A model generated the notes under the pieces. The model saw nothing but the letters and a program-made list of their open reading frames with translations, did not search any database and was not told the origin of the DNA. This document shows positions 1 through 5,840 of a DNA stretch of 6,999 bases, piece by piece. This stretch comes from Actinomycetota bacterium (lineage in GTDB: Bacteria; Actinomycetota; Thermoleophilia; Solirubrobacterales; Solirubrobacteraceae): assembly GCA_005883905.1 (NCBI GenBank), contig VAYD01000035.1:4326-11324 (forward strand), read 5' to 3'. The position numbers and the translations under genes are program-made. The first letter of the stretch is position 1, and the number at the start of each line of letters is the position of its first letter.

Positions 1-1764
1 GGCCGCAGCGTCGCCTCGCTGTTCAGCCCGGCCAGCCGCCTGTACTTCGACGTCCACGTCTCGCCCCTGCTGCGCCTCGAGGGGGAGATCCATGGGCTCG
101 CGCTCGAGGTCGAAGGCGCCCAAGGACGGACCCATCCGGTCCTGATCGACGCGGTCCTCAAGCGCGACGAGGACGGGGAGCCGAAGTTCGTGCGCGCGAC
201 GCTCTTCGACGCGACCGAGCGCACCGCCCACGAGCGCGAGCTGCTCGAATCGCGTCGCCGCGAGCAGGGCGCGCGCGAGCGGATGGCGCTGCTCGCCGAG
301 ATCGGGCGTGGGCTCGACGAGGTCCGGACGCAGGCCGAGCGGGCGCAGCGGCTCGCCGAGCTGCTCGTCCCCGAGGCGGCCGCGGGCGCCTGGGTCGATC
401 TCGGCGACGAGCGGACGGAGGAGCCCGAGGTGACCGCCGTGCGCGACTCCGCGGTCGTCGAGCCGCTGCTCGCGGCGCGCCGGCGGCTTGCGCTCGGAGC
501 CGAGCCCGCCGTCCACGGCGATGCGGCGCTGCTGCCGCTGCGCACGCGCGACCGCTCCCTCGGGGTGCTCGGCATGGTCGGCATCCACGCCGAGCTCGCG
601 GCCGACGCCGACTTCCTCGCCGACCTCGCCGCGCGTGCCGCGACCGCGCTGGAGAACGCCCGCCTCTACGACCACGAGCGCAGCGTCGCCCACGCGCTCC
701 AGCACAGCCTGCTCGCTTCCGACCTGCCCGAGGACCCGCGGCTCGTGCTCGCGCCGCGCTACCGCTCGGGCGTCGCGTCGCTCGAGGTCGGCGGTGACTG
801 GTACGACGCCTTCGAGCTCACGGCCGGGCATGTCGGGATCTGCGTCGGCGACGTCGTCGCGCGCGGGCTGGAGGCGGCGACGACGATGGGGCAGCTCCGG
901 AGCGCGCTGCGGGCCCTCGCCGCAGCCGAGCTGGGCCCCGCCGGCGTCCTGACCCGCCTCGACGCCTTCGCGGAGCAGGTGCCGCGGGGGCGCATGGCGA
1001 CCGTCGCCTACGCCGAGCTGGATCTCGACAGCGGATGGCTCAGCTACGCCTGCGCCGGCCATCCGCCGCCGCTGCTCCTCGACGCGGAGGGCAATGCGAC
1101 GCTTCTCAACGAGGGCCGCTCGGCGCCGCTCGGCGCCGCCACCGGCAACCGGACCGAGGCGGAGATCCAGCTTGCGCCCGGCTCGCGGCTCGTCCTCTAC
1201 ACCGACGGCCTGGTCGACCGCCGCAACCGCTCGCTCGAGCGCGGCCTCGGGCTGCTGGTCGAGGAGGCGTCGCGCCGCCGAGCCGCCGCGGCTTCACGGC
1301 TCGCCGATGCGCTGCTCGCATCTCTGCTGCCAGGCGAGCCGCAGGACGACGTCTGCCTGCTGGCCGTCGGCTTCGGCGCGGGCCCGCGCTTCGACCGCGA
1401 GCTCGGCGCGCAGCCCGAGGAGCTGGCGCCGCTGCGCGACGACCTGCGCGCGTGGCTGACCGGCAACGCCGTCGTCGGCCACGACCGCGACGCGCTCGTC
1501 TTCGCCGCGTCCGAGGCCGTCACGAACGCGATCGAGCACGCATACCGCGACATCGCGGCGGGGCTCGTGTGGGTCTCGGCACGGATGGGCTCCGACGGCG
1601 TCGTCCTGCGCGTGACCGACCACGGCAGCTGGCGCCCGCCCGGCGAGCTCGAGGATCGCGGCCGCGGGCTGCTGCTGCTCGACAAGCTCATGGACGACAT
1701 CGCGGTCGAGCACGAGGCCGGGACGACCGTGACGATGCGCAAGCACGTGGGCGGCGGGTCGTGA
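1..1764 (+). CDS. PAS-GAF-PP2C (SpoIIE) phosphatase fused to an anti-sigma-factor kinase domain; 5' end outside window
   Basis: Predicted cytoplasmic regulator of a sigma-factor partner switch. The frame is open from base 1, so the gene starts upstream; 587 residues are visible. Domains in order: C-terminal part of a PAS domain (about nt 1-220), ending in the FDATERTAHERELL stretch that leads into a helix; a degenerate GAF-like domain (about 270-690); a PP2C/SpoIIE phosphatase (about 700-1380); and a HATPase_c_2 domain of RsbW type (about 1400-1750). Phosphatase metal motifs are present: GGDWYD at 790, GDV at 847, YTDG at 1198 and the paired Asp at 1345. In the kinase domain the N-box EAVTNAIEHAY (from 1513), TDHG (1618) and the glycine-rich RGRGL (1657) are intact, so ATP binding is expected. 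The usual GDVxG glycine is Ala here (GDVVARG). The gene overlaps the downstream STAS antagonist by 4 nt, which fits a common pathway. PAS and GAF presumably sense a signal; the ligand is unknown. The sigma target is not visible. Confidence 0.93.
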   Translation, partial: GRSVASLFSPASRLYFDVHVSPLLRLEGEIHGLALEVEGAQGRTHPVLIDAVLKRDEDGEPKFVRATLFDATERTAHERELLESRRREQGARERMALLAEIGRGLDEVRTQAERAQRLAELLVPEAAAGAWVDLGDERTEEPEVTAVRDSAVVEPLLAARRRLALGAEPAVHGDAALLPLRTRDRSLGVLGMVGIHAELAADADFLADLAARAATALENARLYDHERSVAHALQHSLLASDLPEDPRLVLAPRYRSGVASLEVGGDWYDAFELTAGHVGICVGDVVARGLEAATTMGQLRSALRALAAAELGPAGVLTRLDAFAEQVPRGRMATVAYAELDLDSGWLSYACAGHPPPLLLDAEGNATLLNEGRSAPLGAATGNRTEAEIQLAPGSRLVLYTDGLVDRRNRSLERGLGLLVEEASRRRAAAASRLADALLASLLPGEPQDDVCLLAVGFGAGPRFDRELGAQPEELAPLRDDLRAWLTGNAVVGHDRDALVFAASEAVTNAIEHAYRDIAAGLVWVSARMGSDGVVLRVTDHGSWRPPGELEDRGRGLLLLDKLMDDIAVEHEAGTTVTMRKHVGGGS

Positions 1765-2096
1765 GCGCGGGGTCGGTCGAGGTCGAGGCCGGCTCGGTCG
1801 CGTACGTCGCGCGCTTCGAGGGCGAGCTCGATCTCGCCTCGGTGCCCGCGCTGCAGCGCGAGGCGCTCGCCGCGACCGTCGGCGCCAAGCGGGTCGTGCT
1901 CGACCTGTCCGAGGTGACGTGGATGGACAGCACCGGCCTGCGGATGCTCGACGACCTCACGCGCGCGTTCGGCGCGCGCGGCGCGCAGGTTCGGATCGTC
2001 GCCCCGCCCGACGTGCCGGCGCGCTTCACGCTCGACATCTCCGCCTGGCGCCCCGAGCTCGTCGTCGGACGTATGAGCGAAGCGCTCGACGGCTAA
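1761..2096 (+). CDS. STAS-domain anti-sigma-factor antagonist (RsbV/SpoIIAA type)
   Basis: A 111-residue single-domain STAS protein, about the normal length for RsbV/SpoIIAA antagonists. It starts with EVEAGSVAYVARFEGELDLA, the first strands of the fold, and carries VVLDLSEVTWMDSTGL (residues 45-60), the family phosphorylation loop. Ser57 in DSTGL is the likely phospho-acceptor by analogy with RsbV. In this family the unphosphorylated antagonist binds the anti-sigma kinase and frees the sigma factor; the kinase phosphorylates it and a PP2C phosphatase reactivates it. Both activities are predicted in the protein encoded just upstream. The GTG start at 1761 is chosen because it overlaps the upstream TGA as GTGA and gives a full-length domain. 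No strong Shine-Dalgarno precedes it (only G-rich sequence), so translational coupling is likely. Reading further upstream in this frame gives only low-complexity Arg/Ala sequence. Confidence 0.93.
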   Translation: MSAGSVEVEAGSVAYVARFEGELDLASVPALQREALAATVGAKRVVLDLSEVTWMDSTGLRMLDDLTRAFGARGAQVRIVAPPDVPARFTLDISAWRPELVVGRMSEALDG

Positions 2097-2117
2097 GGCG
2101 CCCGCGCGGGCTGCCGA
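2097..2117 (+). terminator. GC-rich hairpin just after the STAS gene (weak terminator candidate)
   Basis: Directly after the TAA stop lies a perfect 12-bp palindrome, GCCCGCGCGGGC (2100-2111). The flanking GGC (2097-2099) can also pair with GCC (2113-2115) if T2112 bulges out. In RNA this could form a short, strong stem. There is no T-run after it, so it is not a classical intrinsic terminator. It could attenuate transcription between the regulatory pair and the hydrolase gene, or be a chance product of the base composition. Confidence 0.25.
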
Positions 2118-2129
2118 CGACAACGGGGG

Positions 2130-3078
2130 ATGCCTCGTCTCCCCCTGCTCGCATGCCTGCTCGCACTCGCCGTGCCCGCCGCAGCCGGCGCCGAGCCCTA
2201 CGCGCCCGCGGCCGGCCACGTGCTCAACGGCGTCGCGGGTGGCTACTCGGTCTCACGTCGCGCACACGGGCGCCAGCCCGGCGGTCGTGCAGTCGTTCGT
2301 CGCCTACAACGGCTCGACGAACTGGGCATTCGAGCTGGCCGACAGCGCGCACGCGCGCGTGATGCTGCACATCGGCACGACGAGCCCGTCGGGCGCCGAG
2401 CGCGTGACGCCCGCCGCGATCGCGCGCGGCGCGGTCGACGGCTGGCTCGCCGACCTGAACCGCACGATCGCGGCGCGCGGCGAGCCCGCCTACATCCGGC
2501 TCATGGCCGAGATGAACTGCCACTGGAACGTCTACAGCGCATACGGCGCCAAGCACGACCGCGCGCACTCGACGAGCGCCTACAAGGCCGCGTGGCGCCG
2601 CACGACCGTGATCCTGCGCGGCGGACCCGACGTCGACGTGCAGCTGCAGGCGCTGCACCAGCCGCCGCTGCAGGCGCGAGCGACCGAGCTGCCCGAGGCG
2701 CAGGTAGCGATGCAGTGGGTGCCGCAGGTCGCGGGCGCGCCGGACGTGCCCGGCAACCGGCCGCTGGCGTACTGGCCGGGCGCCCGCTACGTCGACTGGG
2801 TCGGCACCGACTTCTACTCGAAGTTCGCGAACTTCTCGGGCCTCGAGCGCTTCTACGCGAGCGTGCGCGGGTTCGGCAAACCGTTCGTGTTCGGCGAGTG
2901 GGCCGTGTGGGGCGCGGACGACCCCGGCTTCGTCACGCGCCTGTTCTCATGGACCCGCGCGCACCCACTCGTGCGGATGCTCGTCTACAACCAGGGCAAG
3001 CAGTCCGACGGCCCGTTCCGGCTGCGCCACTACCCGCGCTCGGCGCAGGTCCTTCGCAGGCTTCTGCGCAACGGATAG
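2130..3078 (+). CDS. Secreted GH26-like (clan GH-A) glycoside hydrolase, apparently frameshifted near 2240-2262
   Basis: The ATG at 2130 opens a typical signal peptide ([21 protein letters not shown]) followed by [17 protein letters not shown]. The frame then loses protein-like character. From about 2256 the continuation is in the +1 frame ([19 protein letters not shown]...) and runs to the TAG at 3076. This catalytic body resembles GH26-type (beta/alpha)8 glycosidases. IRLMAEMN places a candidate acid/base Glu at nt 2509; [11 protein letters not shown] lies at about 2791-2820; [12 protein letters not shown] places a candidate nucleophile Glu at nt 2896. GH26 mannanases usually have His before the acid/base Glu; here it is Ala, so the substrate is uncertain. 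If unshifted, the protein would be about 316 residues and exported. A GTG at 2239 could start the body alone (279 residues) but without export. The shift may be a real mutation, a sequencing error or, less likely, recoding. Upstream there is only GGGGG touching the ATG, so ribosome binding looks weak. Confidence 0.75.
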
Positions 3079-3095
3079 GGGAGTACCTTGCGGTC

Positions 3096-3962
3096 ATGAC
3101 CGCGACCGCAACGGCATCGGGCACGTTTGCCATCGGCGGGGACATGGAGGTCACGCGACTGGGCTTCGGTGCGATGCGCATCACCGGCGACGGGATCTGG
3201 GGGCCGCCCAAGGATCCGATCGCCGCGCGCGCCGTCCTGCGGCGGCTGCGCTCCCTCGAGGTTGACTTCATCGACACGGCCGACTCGTACGGGCCGTTCG
3301 TCTCGGAGGACCTCATCTGCGAGGTCCTGCATCCCTACGACGGCATCAAGGTCGCGACGAAGGCGGGGCTGACGCGCAGCAGCGGCCCCAGCCAGTGGGC
3401 GCCGGTCGGCCGCCCCGAGTACCTGCGCCAGTGCTGCGAGATGAGCCTGCGCCGCCTCGAGGTGGAGACGATCGACCTCTGGCAGCTGCACCGGATCGAC
3501 GCGAAGGTCCCGCGCGAGGAGCAGTTCGGCGTCATGCGCGAGCTGCAGGAAGAGGGCAAGGTGCGCCACCTCGGCCTGTCGGAGGTGAGCGTCGAGGAGA
3601 TCGAGGCGGCCGGCGAGCACTTCGAGGTCACCACCGTCCAGAACCTCTACAACCTCACCGAGCGCAAGTCCGAGGACGTGCTCGAACACTGCGAGGCCAA
3701 CGGCATCGGCTTCATCCCGTGGTTCCCGCTGGCGGCGGGCCGGCTCGCCGAGCCGGGCAGCGCTGTGGCCGACATCGCGCAGGCGCACGGCGCGACGACC
3801 GGCCAGGTGGCGCTCGCGTGGCTGCTCGCCCGCAGCCCGGTGATGCTGCCGATCCCCGGGACGAGCTCCGTCGAGCACCTCGAGGAGAACGTCGCCGCGG
3901 CCGAGCTCGAGCTCGCCGGCGACGAGTTCGCGCGGCTGGACCAAGCGGCAAGCGCGGCGTAG
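3096..3962 (+). CDS. Aldo/keto reductase family oxidoreductase
   Basis: A complete 288-residue cytoplasmic protein of the aldo/keto reductase superfamily, which reduces carbonyls with NAD(P)H using a TIM barrel. The catalytic tetrad is visible: Asp60 and Tyr65 in FIDTADSYG, Lys89 in KVATKAG, and His132 in LWQLHRID. The C-terminal cofactor-binding signature is also there: [16 protein letters not shown] (residues 253-268). [23 protein letters not shown] (146-164) and QNLYNLTER (182-190) are further family blocks. Length is slightly short, typical of the compact bacterial members of this superfamily. The ATG at 3096 follows an AGGGGAG element (3077-3083) with a rather long 12-nt spacer; Met17 is a less likely start because it would remove the first barrel strand. 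The gene is 17 bp after the hydrolase stop, so co-transcription is plausible. The substrate cannot be read from the sequence. Confidence 0.95.
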   Translation: MTATATASGTFAIGGDMEVTRLGFGAMRITGDGIWGPPKDPIAARAVLRRLRSLEVDFIDTADSYGPFVSEDLICEVLHPYDGIKVATKAGLTRSSGPSQWAPVGRPEYLRQCCEMSLRRLEVETIDLWQLHRIDAKVPREEQFGVMRELQEEGKVRHLGLSEVSVEEIEAAGEHFEVTTVQNLYNLTERKSEDVLEHCEANGIGFIPWFPLAAGRLAEPGSAVADIAQAHGATTGQVALAWLLARSPVMLPIPGTSSVEHLEENVAAAELELAGDEFARLDQAASAA

Positions 3963-3969
3963 CTACGCC
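3956..3969. repeat. 14-bp perfect palindrome spanning two abutting convergent stop codons
   Basis: GGCGTAGCTACGCC is identical to its own reverse complement. Its centre falls exactly between the TAG stop of the aldo/keto reductase (3960-3962, + strand) and the TAG stop of the flavoprotein (3965-3963, - strand). There is no intergenic base. As RNA it could form a 5-bp stem with an AGCT loop on either strand, but without a U-tract it is only a weak terminator candidate. Confidence 0.6.
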
Positions 3970-5186
3970 ATCGCCAACCCGCTGAGCGCCACGCCCGGGT
4001 CGCGCAGCGCGTCGTCGTCGACGGAGCAGCCGCTGCGGATCAGCGCCTGGATGTCGTCGTTGACGTCCCAGATGTTCACGTTCATGCCGGCGGCGACGCG
4101 GTCGCCGCGCATCCAGAACGCAAGGAACTCGAACGACGACGGATCGCCGCGGAAGACGACGCGTTCGTAGCTCGGGGCATAGCCGGCGTACTCCATCCCG
4201 ACGTCGTACTGATCCGAGAAGAAGTACGGGATCCGCTCGTAGGCGAGGTCGCGGCCGAGCATGTTGCGCGCCGCCGCGGGCCCCTGTTCGAGCGCGGTGC
4301 CCCAGTGCTCGACGCGGATGCGCTCGCCGAGGATCGGGTGCTGCGCCTTGGCGATGTCGCCGGCCGCGAACACGTTCGGCGCGCTGGTGCGGAGGCGGTC
4401 GTCCGTCAGGACGCCGTCGTCGAGGTCGAAGCCGGCCGCCTCCGCGAGCTCCAGGCGCGGCGCGGCGCCGACGCCGATCACGACCAGGTCGGCCTCGTGC
4501 ACGCTGCCGGCGCTCGTCCGCACGCCGCTGACGCGGCCGTTGCCCTCGATCGCCTCGATGCCGGTGCCGAGCGCGAGCTCGACGCCCTTGGAGGCATGGA
4601 CGTCGCGGTAGATCGCGCCCACCTCGGGGCCGAGCACGCGCTCCAGCGGGACCGCCTCTGGGGCGATCATCGCCACATCCGCGCCGCGCAGCTTCGCCGA
4701 GGCCGCGACCTCGCAGCCGATCCACCCCGCGCCGATGACGACCACGCGCACACCAGGCTGCAGCGCCTCGCGCAGCGCGTCGGAGTCGTGGACCGTGCGC
4801 AGCAGGTGCACGCCGTCGAGGTCGGCGCCCGGGATCGGCAGGCGCTTCGCGGCGGACCCGGTTGCGAGCAGCAGCTCGTCGAAGCCGATCCGCTCGCCGC
4901 CGTCGAGCACGACCTCGGACGAGGAGAGGGCGAGCTCACTCACCTTCGTGCTCATGCGCAGCTCCACGTCGTGCGCGTCGTACCAGCCGTCTTCCTCGGC
5001 CCAGATCGCGTCGCGCCCGGACTCGCCCTGCAGGTAGTCCTTCGACAGCGGCGGGCGCTCGTAGGGCGCCACGTCCTCCTCGCCGAGCAGGACGACGCGC
5101 CCGTCGAAGCCCTCCTCGCGCAGCGCCTCCGCGGCCTTGGCGCCGGCGAGGCCGCCGCCCACGATGACGAACGTCTGCGTGCTCAT
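3963..5186 (-). CDS. FAD/NAD(P)H-dependent ferredoxin (or rubredoxin) reductase-type oxidoreductase
   Basis: A complete 407-residue soluble flavoprotein of the pyridine-nucleotide-disulfide oxidoreductase fold, ferredoxin-reductase branch (BphA4/putidaredoxin-reductase-like). Such enzymes pass electrons from NAD(P)H through FAD to a small iron-sulfur protein. Visible motifs in order: N-terminal FAD Rossmann VIVGGGLAGAKAAEALR (7-23), RPPLSKDYL (44-52) typical of this branch, LLLATGS (105-111), second dinucleotide fold VVVIGAGWIGCEVA (148-161), NVFAAGDIA (271-279) contacting FAD, VEHWGTALEQG (292-302), and a C-terminal reductase domain beginning near PYFFSDQYD (320-328). No redox-active CxxxxC pair is seen, which argues against a disulfide reductase. 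The ATG at 5186 follows a clear GGAGG and overlaps the folE stop as ATGA. No ferredoxin or oxygenase gene is in view, so the electron acceptor is unknown. Apoptosis-inducing-factor-like or nitrite-reductase-like roles are alternatives. Confidence 0.93.
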   Translation of the reverse strand: MSTQTFVIVGGGLAGAKAAEALREEGFDGRVVLLGEEDVAPYERPPLSKDYLQGESGRDAIWAEEDGWYDAHDVELRMSTKVSELALSSSEVVLDGGERIGFDELLLATGSAAKRLPIPGADLDGVHLLRTVHDSDALREALQPGVRVVVIGAGWIGCEVAASAKLRGADVAMIAPEAVPLERVLGPEVGAIYRDVHASKGVELALGTGIEAIEGNGRVSGVRTSAGSVHEADLVVIGVGAAPRLELAEAAGFDLDDGVLTDDRLRTSAPNVFAAGDIAKAQHPILGERIRVEHWGTALEQGPAAARNMLGRDLAYERIPYFFSDQYDVGMEYAGYAPSYERVVFRGDPSSFEFLAFWMRGDRVAAGMNVNIWDVNDDIQALIRSGCSVDDDALRDPGVALSGLAMA

Positions 5187-5782
5187 CCGATCCTCCGCGT
5201 CGCGAGGTCCAGGAACTCCTGGCGGGTACGCGAATCCTCGCGCACCAGGCCGTGCAGCGCAGACGTCACGGTCCGCGCTCCGATCTTCTGGACGCCGCGC
5301 AGCGACATGCAGAGATGCTCTGCCTCCAGCACGACGCCGACGCCGCGCGGCGCCAGGTGCTCGTCAAGCCAATCGGCGATCTGCTGCGTCAGGCGTTCCT
5401 GCACCTGGAGGTCGCGCGCGAAGAGCTCGACGACCCGGCCGAGCTTCGAGAGGCCGATGATGCGGTTGCCCGGCAGGTAGCCCACGTGCGCGACCCCGTG
5501 GAACGGGAGCAGGTGGTGTTCGCACAGCGAATGGAACGGGATCGACCCGGCGACCACGAGCTCGTCGTAGCCGTCCGCGTTCGGGAACGTCGTCGGCTCG
5601 AACGGCAAGGGCGTGAGCATCTCCGCATACGCCTCGGCCATCCGGCGCGGCGTGTCCGTCAGGCCGGGCGCATCCGGATCGGCGCCGAGCGCGCGCAGCA
5701 GGTCGGCGCACGCGCGGCGCGCGGCCGGCCGGTCGATCGTGCGCAGATCGGGGTCCGCTGATGTGGCGAGCGTCAGGTTCAT
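5183..5782 (-). CDS. folE: GTP cyclohydrolase I (FolE type IA)
   Basis: Converts GTP to 7,8-dihydroneopterin triphosphate, the entry step to tetrahydrofolate and other pterins; the family forms a cytosolic homodecamer. The 199-residue product matches the usual size. Zinc ligands are present: Cys87 and His90 in HSLCEHHLLPFHG and Cys158 in EAEHLCMSLRGVQK. His89 and His156 match the other active-site histidines. LTDTPRRMAEAYAEML (41-56) and GYLPGNRIIGLSKLGR (101-116) are further family blocks. So this is the zinc-dependent enzyme, not the FolE2 type. The ATG at 5782 is preferred: homology begins soon after it, and the only earlier in-frame start (GTG at 5860) adds 26 non-family residues and would run into the divergent permease gene. 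The sequence before ATG has GAGG only 2 nt away, so the ribosome site is poor. The 3' end overlaps the flavoprotein gene by 4 nt; no folP, folB or folK is nearby. Confidence 0.96.
   Translation of the reverse strand: MNLTLATSADPDLRTIDRPAARRACADLLRALGADPDAPGLTDTPRRMAEAYAEMLTPLPFEPTTFPNADGYDELVVAGSIPFHSLCEHHLLPFHGVAHVGYLPGNRIIGLSKLGRVVELFARDLQVQERLTQQIADWLDEHLAPRGVGVVLEAEHLCMSLRGVQKIGARTVTSALHGLVREDSRTRQEFLDLATRRIG
5192..5196 (-). promoter_or_regulatory. Shine-Dalgarno GGAGG for the flavoprotein gene, inside folE
   Basis: On the minus strand GGAGG lies 5 nt before the ATG at 5186, within the last codons of folE. It supports the chosen start and, with the ATGA overlap, coupled translation of the two genes. 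Confidence 0.7.
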
Positions 5783-5840
5783 GTCCTCGTCTGCGTCCGG
5801 CAGGCGCGTGTTCTTACCCGCTCGACTAGCGTGTGCGCCG
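5783..5840. promoter_or_regulatory. Divergent intergenic region between folE and the ABC permease gene
   Basis: This 58-bp gap should hold both promoters if the starts at 5782 and 5841 are right. On the + strand TAGCGT (5827-5832) fits an actinobacterial TANNNT -10 box and would start transcription close to the GTG at 5841, so the permease mRNA may be leaderless; no good -35 is seen. On the - strand TAAGAA (5816-5811) is a poor -10 candidate. No riboswitch-like structure is evident in so short a gap. Confidence 0.35.

Noticed and set aside
1035..1760. Upstream extension of the STAS gene frame, giving a 353-residue protein
   Set aside because: It overlaps the phosphatase/kinase domain in another frame and is low-complexity Arg/Ala/Pro sequence. 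The GTG at 1761 gives a normal STAS protein.
1964..1990. Alternating GC-rich run (gcgcgc tracts) in the STAS gene, looking like a simple repeat
   Set aside because: It encodes conserved STAS residues (RAFGARGAQ) and is explained by codon choice; there is no regular repeat unit.
1197..2219. Long antisense frame across the regulatory genes (340 codons), and similar ones at 3030-3944, 3712-4725, 4305-5480 and 5826-6824
   Set aside because: All mirror real genes on the other strand, have skewed compositions rich in Arg/Ala/Pro/Ser, and show no domain. They are typical artefacts at this GC content.
2130..3962. A single 610-codon open frame that joins the signal peptide to the aldo/keto reductase, suggesting a secreted fusion protein
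   Set aside because: Between about 2250 and 3090 this frame is Arg/Ala-rich and meaningless, while the +1 frame encodes a recognisable hydrolase. The reductase has its own ATG at 3096. The frame is open only because GC-rich DNA has few stops.
5814..5819. GGGTAA on the minus strand before folE, resembling a SigB-type -10 box and tempting to link with the sigma regulators at the left
   Set aside because: No GTTT-like -35 lies at the right distance upstream, and a six-base match is expected by chance.
5613..5840. N-terminal extension of the permease frame to an ATG at 5613
   Set aside because: The extension lies antisense to folE and reads as Ser/Arg/Ala-rich sequence; the first transmembrane helix begins shortly after the GTG at 5841.
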